64,000 nt of DNA. Origin: Liopterus haemorrhoidalis (lineage: Eukaryota > Arthropoda > Insecta > Coleoptera > Dytiscidae). Where the stretch lies: the NCBI GenBank assembly GCA_963971575.1, contig OZ020611.1:60917381-60981380 (forward strand), in the 5' to 3' direction. Of the stretch, positions 43,140 through 54,649 are shown piece by piece; position 1 is the first letter of the stretch, and every line of letters begins with the position of its first letter. The translations under genes were made by a program, and so were the position numbers. The notes beneath the pieces were generated by a model. It did not search any database and was not told the DNA's origin. It saw nothing but the letters and a program-made list of their open reading frames with translations.

Positions 43140-44230
43140 AATTATGATCGCACGGTACTTTTTTTTGCTAGTTTATGAATAAAATTTTTAATATACTCAA
43201 TATCTAGTTCTTTATGAATTTTACTTACCAAAGTCTATCTGGCATAGTTACCAATAATACCAAGACATCGGTTTTATACAACTTGTTTTGCTCCATACAG
43301 GGGCGGCGTACGTTAAAATTGGCCTTATACATGCTTTGTATAATAATATTTTGTTCTTAATACTTAGTTTAGACTTTTTATTAAATATTGGGTAGATTTG
43401 AAACATTGATTGAGACTACTTGTTGCATACATTTCTAATATGTTTAGAAAAATTTATTCTTTGATCGATTGTAACTCCAAGATATTTTACAGAATCGGAC
43501 CATTCAATTTCTTCATTTTTAGTTTTAACATTTTGAGTTACATTTGGTCGTCTTTTAGTTATTAATATTGTTTCGGTTTTGTCCGTGTTTAATTTTGTTT
43601 TCCATTTAGCGAAATGGCTGTTGATTTTAAATGCTGGCTGTATAAGCCTGTTAACAAATCGACCCATCCTACGAAGATCATCGTAACTCAATATTTAAAT
43701 TTTTTGACTTGTTACCAAGATTGTAGTTTTGTGAGATACGAATTTTTTAATGGAAAGATTATATTATATTTTAATATTTAACTTTCATAATTTAAAAAAT
43801 AAAAATATTGAGTTACGACAATCTTCGTAGGACGGGTCGAATTGGGTCAATTCTCCAGGATGACATGTTAACTGCAGTGTCATCCGCATAGAGGGCTAGT
43901 TCCGTATTTGCTATTTTTGGTACGTCTGTAAGAAAAATTGTGTACAAGCAAGGTCCTAGTATAGAGCCCTGGGGGACACCAGCTACAATGTTTTTTATAT
44001 TTAACTGCTGATTATTAATTTTAACTATGAATTTCTTATTTTTCAAGTATGAATTGATAATATTAATGATGTAAGTCAGATAATTCAATTTTATCATTTT
44101 ATATAGAAGACATGGTGTCAAAGGCCTCTTCAATATCAAATAATATTACACAAGTTTATTTATTTTTAAATTTGGATTTAAAACCATTACTCAAAAAATT
44201 CTACTATGATTTCAATTAAAACTGCTTCTT
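43140..44230 (-). pseudogene. Jockey-type reverse transcriptase, palm to thumb
   Basis: Minus strand: ILFDIEEAFDT (palm A), then LIYKMIKLNY-like, NIINSYLKNKKFIVKINNQQ, GVPQGSILGPCLYTIFLTDV and NTELALYADDTAVNMSSWRI. The catalytic ALYADD is intact. A foldback element then interrupts at RIDPIR. Beyond it come LIQPAFKINSHFAKWKTKLN, ETILITKRRP, SDSVKYLGVTIDQRINFSKH, then frameshifted QNRCLGIIGNYAR and KIHKELDIEYIKNFI. The clade is Jockey by motif order. No endonuclease or RNase H is present. Confidence 0.82.
43660..43839. mobile_element. 180-bp foldback MITE inside the Jockey RT
   Basis: CGACCCATCCTACGAAGATC at the left pairs with ATCTTCGTAGGACGGGTCG-type sequence at the right; arms of about 37 bp extend to AACTCAATATTT. 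AAT flanks both sides (a possible 3-bp duplication). RT motifs resume on either side: DPIR before and VNRLIQPAFK after. Confidence 0.72.
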
Positions 44231-45587
44231 TTGTCATATTATCAGGAGCACTGTTAATTTTAACTACTGCAGTTTTCATAATTTGTATTAATTTATTGAT
44301 ATTAAAGTCACCTAATAATAGTTTTACCTATTTTCGCCCTATTTTACCTATTTCGCCTATTTTACCTATTTTCGCCGGTTCATAAATAGTTCTTGCTGGT
44401 CAAAATTATTGGTTTTTCATAAAGACCGCATGTTCCAAATTGCATTCCAATATCAAGTGCAATATTAACGTAATATATGGTTTGTAAGTAATAGACTATC
44501 TAGAAAATAATTTAATATAATGGTAATTTTATATTTCAAACTTTATGTATTTGATTCGCCACACTAAAAACAATCATGTTGGAAGTTAAAGAATTAATTG
44601 TCCATTTTTTAATGTATTTATTGAAACATTATTCAATTAGTCTAACAGTATCGATTATTTACAAACCATTTCATGGTAAATATTAATATTATTTTGATTT
44701 CAATTGCCTATAATAAGTTGTGAAATTAAATTTTGTTGAATATAAAATTCAAAAAGTATAAACATTATTTGAAATGCTCGCGTTGCACTATACCTAATAA
44801 GTGGAGAAGGTAATAACGGCTTTATAATATTTAGCTGTCTTTTGTGAGTTGATTGCCGTTGAATTTATATCGTTGGAATTTTATAACAGTTGGTAACTGT
44901 TACACGAGTTTCTTTACCCAGGCGATTTTTAAGCCGGAATTGATCGGAGAACAGCATGTTTGTGGGATATTTTGTGCCAAACTTAGAAAGAAAAACAATC
45001 AAAACAGCTTTTGGTGAAAATACTCTAGCAGTCGTAACACGCAAAGAGGACACACATTCAAAATTAATAATATGAAATAAAAATTATTATAAATATTTTA
45101 AAATCTAAATTACGTAAATATTGTTATAACTAATTTTTCTTTCTGTTAACTAATCCATTTTGATATTTTTTGTTAAAAAGTATATTAACTAACTATTTTT
45201 TATATCTCATTAGGTACTTAATTTGGCAATTAAATAGATTTGTCGCCATATAATACTCAAAAAAATACTGTCCCTAATCCGATTTGGGTAGTATGTTAAA
45301 AAGAAAAGCACTTCTCAGATCAACAGGAGAACTTTTTAGGTAATCACGAATAATATATATTGCTGGGTAATTCGGATATACGAAATACCTGTCAAGATGT
45401 TGTACGATGAAACAGACGTTTTCATTATTACAGTTCGGGTAATTCTTGCATATTCATTGTGATTGTAATAACTATTTATGCACCAAGGGTGTTACTAAGA
45501 GGGATGGATGTCTCTCGATGGGTGTAATCATTCAGTAACGCCAATGGTGCATAAAAAGCTATTATATGACATATTAATGTCCAATAA
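44231..45587. other. About 1.35 kb with no recognisable gene
   Basis: A local repeat of TTTTACCTATTTTCGCC (44326-44380) is present. The 62-codon minus ORF at 44865-45053 has no domain I know. Confidence 0.45.
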
Positions 45588-46874
45588 TACGAGAGTCATG
45601 TCAAAAGTAAGTTATTACTATTATTAATTATATTACTATTTTATTTTTTTTTAATCCGTGTGATTGGTGGGAAAAATCTGGGAGCCTCAGGGAATTTGCG
45701 TCTGGGTGTAGTGGCAGCACTGTAAAATTTCTATGCTCGTGCGTCAATCGATCCGGCAGTCAGGCTCCAGCCACTATGGAGACTCCTACCGCCGATTGCG
45801 AAGTTCGTGTTATTCGTTTTTTGACGGCAAAAAATAAAAATGCTACTGAAATTCATCGCGAGTTGTGTAGTGTTTATGGTAAAGACGTTATGTCAAGGCC
45901 AATGGTTTCTCGATGGTGCCAATCAGTGTTGCCAACTTTCTTATCACCTTTTTCTCGTAATACAGGTTAAATTTCCCGTTTACAATCAAAAATTCCCTCC
46001 TCAAATATATATTTTTTTGATTGACTATATTTTCATATGAATTATTTAATTAAAGAACAACAAATACATGTTAATTTTTAAAGGAATACATACTCTTCTT
46101 CTTATGTAAAGTATGTTTGTTTGGTTTAGGCCAAATTAGATTTTCTTTTCAGTTACTTTTACAGATTAAGTGAGGCTTTTGATAATTTTGTTTAGCAAAA
46201 ACCTACTTCAAACCATAAAAGAAGAACTCATGACAACTTACAAAAATTACAATTGCAGTTAGTTTCGCCTAAACGTTTGGTATAGCCTATAGTTATATGT
46301 GTTGATCTATAACGGCAGAATTTATACAAGTGTTATTTTCTTTTTGTAAATTCCTACGGAGAATACACCTTGAATTAAGTGTATTTTCACCAATTCGATA
46401 CCTTTTTGTTTTGTTTTAATGGCACATTAGGCCCTAATTTTCAGCAAAATAATTTTACCGCAAAACGGGAAAATTCCCGCCAGTTTGGCAACACTGGTGG
46501 CAATCATCGCCGCACACTGCTCGTCTCAATACCTGCTTGAGAAGTTTCGATGGGATGTTTTCGCACATCCGCCTTACTCCCCTGACCTTGCACCAAGTGA
46601 CTTCCACCTGTTTCCGCAGCTGAAGCAACATCTTGGGGGAAGACGCTTCACAAACGAGGATAATTTGAAACCAGTATGGCGTCAGAATAGTATGACACTG
46701 GATTGAAGAAACTTTTACCGCGGTACCAAAAATAGATTGAAAAACAAGGCGATTATGTAAAAAAAGTTTAATATGTAATATTTGAAATATACATTTTTTC
46801 TCTAATTTAAAAAAAAAAATATATTTATTTAAAAAAAAAAAATAGTGTAACTTACTTTTGAGATGACCCTCGTA
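45588..46874 (+). pseudogene. mariner C, internally deleted, split by a hAT MITE
   Basis: Ends TA-CGAGAGTCATGTCAAAAGTA and TACTTTTGAGATGACCCTCG-TA are inverted repeats. The N-terminus from 45776 reads METPTADCEVRVIRFLTAKN, KNATEIHRELCSVYGKDVMS, RPMVSRWC. After the MITE comes only the catalytic end: PHTAR-like, then LEKFRWDVFAHPPYSPDLAP, SDFHLFPQLKQHLGGRRFTN. The third catalytic Asp (PSD) persists. The middle of the transposase had been lost before the MITE inserted, because both sides of the duplication already abut. Confidence 0.78.
45916..46504. mobile_element. hAT MITE inside mariner C
   Basis: 45924-46496, ends CAGTGTTGCCAACTTTC and CCAGTTTGGCAACACTG. Flanks GTGCCAAT and GTGGCAAT differ at one of 8 positions, so this is an aged target duplication. 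Encodes nothing. Confidence 0.82.
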
Positions 46875-47560
46875 ATCTTTTATTTTCTAAGGAAGTGTAA
46901 GGAACGTTTTGGGTGATCATTCCTACAAAACCCTACATAAAGACGAATATTTGTGTGACGACAAAAAAATCTGGCTCCCTAACAACATACCTGCCGACCT
47001 AAAATCCTTTATTCTCTAAAATGCATAAACAATTACTTCACTATCATTTAACCTAATATGATGAAATTCCACCAATTCAATTCATATTTGTTTCTTGGGT
47101 ACTCTAATATTCACAATCCCAGATTATATAATTTTATTAATAAAGTTAAAATTGCATTGTGCAATACGTTAGAAATAAATTGTATTTCTAATACCTTGTA
47201 TTTTACTAACACAAATAGTAGCATTCAACATTGTAATAATTAAAATAATTAACACTATTCAAGGCAGTTTAACTTAAACAATGAAATATTTGTAAACATA
47301 ATAATTTATAATGATGAATGTCTTTGTTTTGATTAATAAGTAAGAGTTTTCACATTATTTGTAGGCAGACTCTAAAACTGTAGATGTCTATATCAGATAA
47401 AAGGTTCTTAAATGAAATATTTCGTTTGACGAATATGAAGTTTCACAAATATGTTTATTTTTCGTGGTAATTGCAGTGTCGACGTTAAGTTTAATTACAA
47501 TTTATTTTCAAAGCTACAATAATATTGTTACAAATTACAGGCTACCAGTGGAGTATCTTC
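46875..47560. other. No recognisable feature
   Basis: AT-rich; possible decayed retroelement tail at 46900-47010, but I cannot support a frame. Confidence 0.4.
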
Positions 47561-47563
47561 TTC

Positions 47564-48706
47564 TATATATATATATATATATATATACAGGATGTTTGTT
47601 TGAAACGGGGCACCCCGAAAATCTCCTTTATTTGTAAAGATACAAAAAATCTTCAGAACAAAAGTTAAACTAGACAAAAAGACCCATCTAAAGGTTACTA
47701 TAAGAATTCTGAGGCACTTCCGGTTTCACCGGAAATGATGTCAACTTTTGATCTAGCATAGGGAATCGATAATTTTATATTTTTTTTCCTAAAAGTACAT
47801 TAAATTAGCTTTACAATTACTCCAAAAAGTCATATTTTTATGTTAACCATTTCAAAATGGCGACCATTTATTTACAAAATAATAATCAACATAAGTTTTA
47901 CAAAGTCGAACGTAGCAAGCTTTGAAAACAATAAAAAAAGAAACAAAATATCTCTAAAATAAATTATTTGACTATTTAGAAAAAAAAAATATATATTACT
48001 TTTTACAATTATTTTACAAAAAAAAAAAAAAAAATGTTCTATCAAACCACCATTATTGTCCACACATTTTCTCATTCTTAATAAAATCTCTTCCATCGCC
48101 CTTATACGAGTACACTCTTGGTTATCCCGGATTGCACTTCTAACCCTTTCTTCTAAATCTTCTAACATAAAATGCCGATCAAACACGGCGAGGGAAGAGT
48201 TTTTATTAAGAATGAGAAAATGTGTGGACAATAATGGTGTTTTGATCGAACAATTGTATTTTTTTTTGTAAAAGTAATAGTTTTTTTTTTTTTTTCTAAA
48301 TAGTCAAATAGTTTATTTTAGAGATATTTTGTTTCTTTTTTTATTGTTTTCAAAGCTTGCTACGTTCAACTTTGTAAATGTTATGTTGATTATTATTTTG
48401 TAAATAAATGGTCGCCATTTTGAAATGGTTAACATAAAAATATGATTTTTTGGTGTCGCTGTAAAGCTAATTTAATGTACTTTTAGGAAAAAAATATAAA
48501 ATTATCGATTCCCTATGCTAGATCAAAAGTTGACATCATTTCCGGTGAAACCGGAAGTGCATCAGAATTCTTATAGTAACCTTTAGATGGGCCTTTTTGT
48601 CTCGTTTAACTTTTGTTCTGAAGATTTTTTGTATCTTTACAAATAAAGGAGATATTCGGGGTGCCCCGTTTCAAACAAACACCCTGTATATATATATATA
48701 TATTAG
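47564..48706. mobile_element. 1.1-kb foldback element made of two inverted mariner-type 3' halves
   Basis: The element at 47588-48686 starts CAGGATGTTTGTTTGAAACG and ends CGTTTCAAACAAACACCCTG. The arms of about 500 bp are near perfect inverted copies. Each arm contains the last codons of a mariner-like transposase: minus strand LLRMRKCVDNNGGLIEH, plus strand LLRMRKCVDNNGVLIEQ. A loop of about 100 bp between them encodes the preceding LEDLEERVRSAIRDNQEC in the minus frame only. TA dinucleotide runs flank both ends (47564-47587 and 48687-48706), fitting TA-targeted insertion into a microsatellite. Confidence 0.85.
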
Positions 48707-49392
48707 GTCGTCCAGGATGAAATTTGTAGAAAAAAAGGCAAAGTTGATTGATAACTTACAAATATAAGGAATTATTTTATTCATCAAAGTATGCACCCTA
48801 ATTGTCTTACACACTTTTGCCATTTAAGTGGCAGGTTGTTGTGTACCCTAGCGGACGACAGTCAATGAATTCCTGGAAGGCCAGGTTTACAGCATTGTCA
48901 GAATTAAACTGTTTTCGTTTTAAAAAGTTGTCCAAATTGCGGAAAAAGTGGTAGTCAGTGGGGACTAGGTCTGGTGAGTATGGAGGATGATAAAAAAGTT
49001 CCAACTTCAAACGAAAATTCCTGTCCTCCAGTTGCCATAGTCATTTGTGGCCACAGTCAATTTGGCGAACCAATTTGATATTGTTTGCTGCGTAGTAACA
49101 CTAGAGCCAAATACACTATTAATGTTCCGCGCGGTCTGCGATGCTGCATTTCCACGTAAGAACTCATACTTCATAATAGTACGAATTTCCGACCGTTCCA
49201 TTTCAACAAAATTAATTTTATTTATTTTTTTCAATATTTTTTTGAGCAAACAACGATTTCTTTACACAGGAGAGATGTGTAAATTTCCAACAAAAAAAAA
49301 GACTGAACGGTAAAATATTAAGCCAATGTCAAATAATAAGCTGTAAAAGTTGGCAATATTATTAACTACAAATTTCATCTTTGACGACCTGA
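48703..49392 (-). pseudogene. mariner B, copy 2, deletion derivative
   Basis: Minus strand: MERSEIRTIMKYEFLRGNAA, SQTARNINSVFGSSVTTQQT and ISNWFAKL. It then jumps to WRTGIFV and, in the next frame, LELFYHPPYSPDLVPTDYHF with the third catalytic Asp, then FRNLDNFLKRKQFNSDNAVN and LAFQEFIDCRPLGY. The region between, with the second DNA-binding motif and the first two catalytic Asp residues, is absent. Terminal repeats AGGTCGTCCAGGATGAAATT and AATTTCATCTTTGACGACCT match the other copies. Confidence 0.82.
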
Positions 49393-50140
49393 TATATATT
49401 ATATATATAAGCCAATGTCCTGACTAATCAAAGCTCAGCTCGAACCGCTAGACCTAGAAACATGGGAAGAATATTTTTTCCATGACGTAAGCACCCAATA
49501 TGAAGGCAGGTTCCCAAATTCAGCCCCTAAAAAGGTGAAACTGGAAAAATGTGATTTCGCGGATTCTTCAATATCTTTTAAGTACAATGAGAGATATCGA
49601 CTTAGGTTTTGCTAACAAAGGTTACTCATACAAATTTTGAAAAACTAATTTCAGTATTTTGACCTAATCAACCCCTAAAGGAGTGAACATTCGGGGTGAA
49701 TTATAGATTCCTTAGTATTTCCTGTGTTTTTTGTTATAACGTTCCTTTTTCCCACATAGATGTATTTTTAAAAACTTTAGAAATTGTTTTGACAGTTTTT
49801 TTAAATTTCAACCCTTATTCGAGAAGTATATTTTTTCCAGAACGTTAGGCCCCCTTAAGAAGGAATTTTTTAAAATTTGATCCCTAACTGGATGAGAATG
49901 GGTACAATGATTCTTTACAGATCCTACAATATCTTTTAGGTCCGATAAAATATTGACTTGGTTATTGCTTACAAAGTTTTATCATTATGGATAAGAACAT
50001 TATTCAATATTTTGCCCTAATCAACCCCTAAAGGAGCAACCTAGACTCAGGGTGAATTATAGAAACGCTTCGTTTTTATAATTCACCCTTTTTCCTATAA
50101 ACGAATTCATCCTTTTTTCGAATTTAAATGTAATATTTAG
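49393..50140 (-). repeat. Family A repeat, copy 3 (minus orientation, partial)
   Basis: It contains the reverse complements of the family A end (TATATAAGCC...GCTCGAACCGCTAGACC) and of the phrases CCATGACGTAAGCACCCA, CGCGGATTCTTCAATATCTT and CTAATCAACCCCTAAAGG. About one and a half units remain, more diverged than copies 1 and 2. Confidence 0.75.
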
Positions 50141-50740
50141 TCAAAAGATGACATTTTATTTTTGTTCCGTATTGTGTTTAAATATTTTATTTACAACTTA
50201 AGTCAGGATATACCACTGATAAAAACTACATTTTAGGCTAACCTAGACTGGCAACTTTACTTATCCTCTGAAGCATGCCCCATATTTCCGAATATTAATT
50301 CAGAAATATAGGTAAATATTTTAGTTTATAAAATAGATTTGGTAATCTGCAGTTGTCCGCACTTGACCTTCTATCCTTGGAGTAAGTATCAGGAAATCTG
50401 CTGATTATTGAAAAGACAACAAAACAAAGTATTAAGATAGACATTGAGAACTTCCTCATTGTAACATATTTTCCGGCGGAAACATCAATTTAATATGTAG
50501 TTATACATTGCTTGACTACATATTAAAATAACTGGAAAACAATCGAATATGATTAAGTTTTAGAATATTTTATAACGTGATTAAAAACAAATCAAGAGAT
50601 AAAGCCAGCGAGGAGAAAAAGAGGAAAGAAAGATAAGACATGTTGGATATAATTCAGCAACGACAAAACTAAAAACTGTGGATTACTGTTATTTTTAACA
50701 ATTTAAAAAGTTTAAAGAATTTGTGCTTAATCATTTAGAT
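50141..50740. other. No recognisable feature
   Basis: AT-rich with no domain-bearing frames. Confidence 0.4.
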
Positions 50741-51110
50741 CAGTGGTTCTCAAAGTGGTCGATATAGACCTCCTGGGGGTCAATTTGACATTGTTGTGTG
50801 GTCAATTAAAGATAGGAGGTCAATGGAGAAAAGGTAGGCCTTTGTTGTCCGTGAATCGGTGGGCTGTTGATCGTGGTCAGTCCATCTGCTATTCTTTTGG
50901 ATTTCTTATCTCCTCTGGTATTCACATAAAAATTGTGTTTTCCCGACTCCTGATCATCACTTGAAAATTTTGGTCCCCCCTCGGTTATCACCTTAAAAAT
51001 TTGGACTCCCCCTTTTATCATTTGAAATCCTTCCGAAGATTACTTGAAAATTTTGGATTCCCCCCTCCGGTCATAACTTGAAAATGTTGGATTTTTTTAC
51101 CATTAGTCAT
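50741..51110. mobile_element. hAT-like remnant (left end)
   Basis: CAGTGGTTCTCAAAGTGGTCG is a standard hAT terminal repeat followed by GGGGGTCAATTTGAC. Near 50960-51090 there are four imperfect repeats of (A)CTTGAAAATTTTGG(A/T)CCCCCC. The right terminus is not visible. Confidence 0.55.
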
Positions 51111-51143
51111 ATTTAACTCGTCTCAAAACTCAGTTTATTATAG

Positions 51144-51297
51144 TACAGTGGCGTAGCAAGAAGTAAATGTGTCCATGTGTTAGCAGGGTAGATGCACCTT
51201 TCGGCCAAGACTTGTCATTTGTTGCCTGCATCATATCCATAGACCCTTGAGTCGTGAATACTTCGCAGTCTGCATCTCTTATTGCTATGCCACTATT
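51144..51297. mobile_element. Short hAT-like MITE
   Basis: CAGTGGCGTAGCAAG at the left and TTGCTATGCCACTA at the right are imperfect inverted repeats. The expected 8-bp duplication is not clear, so the class is tentative. Confidence 0.45.
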
Positions 51298-51794
51298 ACT
51301 AATTTCAGATATTTTGAAACACATTAAGCACTTCAGGATTTATTTTAAATAGTGCTATATAATTTTATCGTGTTGACGGACTAGCTTTTTCCTTTTTTAA
51401 TCGATTCAATCGCGGATCGTTTACATACGTTTTTGCACACTGTCAAAATAAATAACGATTCACAGTAAAACTTTATTTAACAACCTGAACCTCCATTTTT
51501 TATACTAGAACAAAAGATTTTGTTGGCTCTAATGTTACAAACAAGCCAGAAGTTTGTTTATAATACTTTCGTAGCTTAATTCAAGCCGGCCCCCTCCTTT
51601 GATTTCTGAAATCTTAAATCGTTCAAAACTAATATAGCGTTTTAACTTATAACTAATATAACTATAATCGTTCATAAACTATCATAACCTAATCTAATGG
51701 CCTTATGCTATGGAACTACAGATTCCGGGTTGTAAAGTAAACTTGAATCGGTTTGACGTATCGTTTTTTGTGTAAGAAGTATCGTTTTTAAAGT
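51298..51794. other. No recognisable feature
   Basis: No coding or repeat signal supported. Confidence 0.4.
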
Positions 51795-52310
51795 TTTGTA
51801 GGTATGACCAAATAACCTTTATAACGTCAGTCATGAATCCGTCTGTTTGTTCATCTGTTCGGTAGAAATTTTGGCCAAACCGTTAAACATAAAAAAATTT
51901 AATTTAGCATGCTTGTAACAAGTCTTTTATCCACATATAACAAAACTATAGAGTTTTCAAAAAAATACATAGCGGGAAAAATATAAACAAATATGTATTT
52001 AATGAAAAAATAAATAATTTTATAATATTGAGTGGTAGAACAAATGAAGCCAATTAATGTATAGATAATATATCAATTTTATTTTTGAAAAATCCAATAT
52101 TTTTATGGAAATTTCGACAAAAATGTGTCAAAAAGCTTTTGTCCCACACCCTATTTCCCACAGGGGTGAGTTTAAAAAGCTGATAATATTCTTAAAAATG
52201 TCCAATGATAAAAGCCGGAATAGTTCAACAGGAATTTTGTGAAAATGATCAAATTCTTATTTCGAGAAATATCGTTTTTTTGTGTCGTTGAAAAAAAATT
52301 ATTTTATAAA
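51795..52310 (+). repeat. Family D repeat, copy 1 (left half)
   Basis: TTTTGTAGGTATGACCAAAT, GTCTGTTTGTTC...GTTCGGTAGAAATTTTGG and TTTAGCATGCTTGTAACAAG match the left part of the copy at 52481. It stops where mariner B copy 3 begins. Confidence 0.7.
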
Positions 52311-52480
52311 AGGTCGTCAAGGATAGAATTTGTAGTTAATAATGTTGCCAACTTTAACAGCTTATTATTTAATATTGGCTTAATACTTAACCGTTATACC
52401 TTTGTTTTGTTGGAAAGTTACACATATCGCCTGTCTCGAAGAAATCATAATATGCTCCAAGAAATATCAAAAACTTTTTT

Positions 52481-53485
52481 AGGGTTTTGTAGGTATGACC
52501 AAAAAACCCTTATACCGTCATTTTGTCGTCTGTCTGTCTGTCTCTCTGTCTGTTCGGTAAAAATTGTAGCCAAACGGCTAAACCTAGAGAGTTGAAATTT
52601 GGCATGCTTATACAACTCTTTGACCCGCACATAGGAAAAATACTAAAACATATAAAAAACATATCCCCCTAAAAATATAAACAAATATGTGCTCATCGAA
52701 AAAAATATATATTTTTTTAATTCTGATCAAATTTATATTTTTGCAAAATAAATTATTTTGAAGCGATTTTTGCCAAAATTGTGCAAAAAAAATGTTGTCC
52801 CAGACCTTGTAGCCCAGATGGTTTAAACTAAAAATCTGAAAAAATTCTAAGTAATGTACATTGGTGTGAACCGCAATAGTACAACAGGAATTTTTGATCA
52901 GATTATGTTTTTGGAAAAAAAAGCATTTTTTGTGTTTTTTTGCTAATAATGTTGAAAACTTATAGTTATATAACACGCTAACAGTAACGTGCATCTTGGT
53001 GCAGTGGCTAAGATACTGGCATTCTGCCCAAGAAAATGAGTTTGAATCCTACAAGAGGACACAGTATTATTTTTTATTTTTTTTTTTGCATTTTTATATT
53101 GTTTAAATTATTTTTTCAAAATTCTAGTTACATTTTGGCAATTGTTGCATTTAATTTTTAAAAGCGTAAATTTAATAACCAGTGGAAATTGTTGAAATTA
53201 TAATTTAATTCTATATTTGAATGTACACGAAATCAAAGGGGAGGAGCTATGACTAAAAACAACCAATGGAAGCCATAGGCGCAATTTTCAAAATCTTAAT
53301 GAACCTTGATATATAAAAAAAATAATGTACATCTTTAGAAACTTAAATAATGGTAATAGGCATTCGAATTAAAATACATAAAAAAATATTTTGACATAAA
53401 ATTTGTTTTGGCATCCCAAATAATCATCATTCAGTTACTAAATACCTGCAAAACCCTGAAATGTGTGAAATTCACACTTCAAATC
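52481..53485 (+). repeat. Family D repeat, copy 2, inserted in mariner B
   Basis: Starts AGGGTTTTGTAGGTATGACC and ends AATACCTGCAAAACCCTGAA...CACACTTCAAAT. Near the start is a (GTCT)n run (52527-52550). It contains a tRNA-like segment (52985-53065). No protein is encoded. The flanks on both sides are mariner B sequence. The class is uncertain. Confidence 0.65.
52985..53065 (+). ncRNA. tRNA-like polymerase III promoter segment
   Basis: TGGTGCAGTGGCTAAGATAC resembles an A box, and GAGTTTGAATCCTAC, about 33 bases later, resembles a B box (GGTTCGAATCC). Acceptor stems do not pair well, so this is a tRNA-derived promoter or tRNA pseudogene rather than a functional tRNA. It may be the head of a SINE nested in family D. 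Confidence 0.5.
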
Positions 53486-54199
53486 AATTTTTTTATAATT
53501 AATTTCGTTGAAAATGGAACGGTCGGAAATTCGCACTATTATGAAGTATGAGTTCTTATGTGGAACTACGGCATTCGTTACCACGCGAAACATTAATAGT
53601 GTATTTGGGTCTAGTGTTACTACGCAGCAGACAATATCAAATTGGTTCCCCAAAATCCGTACAGGTAACTTAAAAGCAAAAAACAAAAAAATGACTCATC
53701 GAACACAGCAGAAATACACTGCAACCAACTGGACGCAATGATGCAAAAATTTAAAGAAAAACAGTCTAGATTGGTCAACAGATCGACTCCTATCTTATTG
53801 CATGATAACGCTAGACCACACACTGCACAAATGACTGTGGTAAAACTACAGGAATTGGAGTTGGAACTTCTTCATCATCCTTCATACTAACCAGGCCTAG
53901 CCCCCACAGACTACCACTTCTTCCACAATTTGGACAACTTTTTAATAGGAAACAGCTTAATTCCGACAATGCTATAAAACTGGCTTTCCAGGAATTCATT
54001 GACTCTCGTCCGCCAGGGTTTTATACCACTGGCCTGAACAAACTGCCGCCTAAATGGCAAAAGTGTATAGACAATATGGGTGCATACTTTGATGAATAAA
54101 ATAATTCCTTATATTTGTAAGTTATCAACCAACCTTGCCTTTTTTCTACAAATTTCATTCTTGGCGACATAATATTTGTACACAAATTATTTGACATAA

Positions 54200-54625
54200 G
54201 TAGGAATCGATTACAAACGATTTAACGTTTGCAGCAACAGGCTTGCCTCTATTTATAAAAGCAAAAAATCTGCAAGAAAACAACTTCAACCTTGCACAGG
54301 AGAGAATGGGCAGAAAATTCACTATTCGTATTCTCAACTTCTCGTGTATATCAGATAATTACCTGAAAATTTGGTCCAGCTTTAATAGAATTAGAATAGA
54401 CAGGTCACGGCCGTTGTGCGAACTCGATTCACAAATGGGACAAAGCATCATCTCCACAGGGCGATTGTGGCGTCGATATGCAAACAATCCACCACATCGG
54501 TGGGTTGTGGTGAATTATTTGGACTGATCAAACTACCGACTACCCGTGTACGACTCAAAGTGGCATTGAACATATATTTACCTTAAACGATTGGCTGTAC
54601 CGAATGACAAATAAATAATTGGTTT
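54200..54625 (+). pseudogene. Non-LTR retrotransposon C-terminal remnant
   Basis: FIKAKNLQENNFNLAQERMG is followed by RIDRSRPLCELDSQMGQSII. In the next frame DCGVDMQTIHHI has the spacing of a zinc knuckle. The segment ends ACAAATAAATAATTGG, a LINE-like tail. The clade is not determined. Confidence 0.45.
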
Positions 54626-54649
54626 ATAGCACATACGATGACTTCCTTT

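Larger units (their letters stand above)
52312..54175 (+). pseudogene. mariner B, copy 3, interrupted by a family D repeat
   Basis: Left end AGGTCGTCAAGGATAGAATT, right end TTTCATTCTTGGCGACAT. The UTR is broken at about 52481 by the family D insertion; the gene resumes at 53512 with MERSEIRTIMKYEFLCGTTA, NINSVFGSSVTTQQTISNWF. After a deletion it continues (frameshifted) with LLHDNARPHTAQMTVVKLQE-like sequence, DYHFF, then LAFQEFIDSRPPGFYTTGLN and WQKCIDNMGAYFDE at about 54098. It keeps the second catalytic Asp (HDNARPH), which copy 2 has lost; its deletion differs from the other two. Confidence 0.8.

Noticed and set aside
47872..48271. Two overlapping ORFs on opposite strands sharing MSTHFLILNK
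   Set aside because: They are the two arms of the foldback element. Only the LLRMRKCVDNNG part is transposase; the shared start is its antisense.
52481..53457. AGGGTTTTGTAGGTA and TACCTGCAAAACCCT as DNA-transposon terminal inverted repeats
   Set aside because: Family D homology continues past the right motif to about 53485 and a related end is present at 5980, so the motifs are probably not the true termini.
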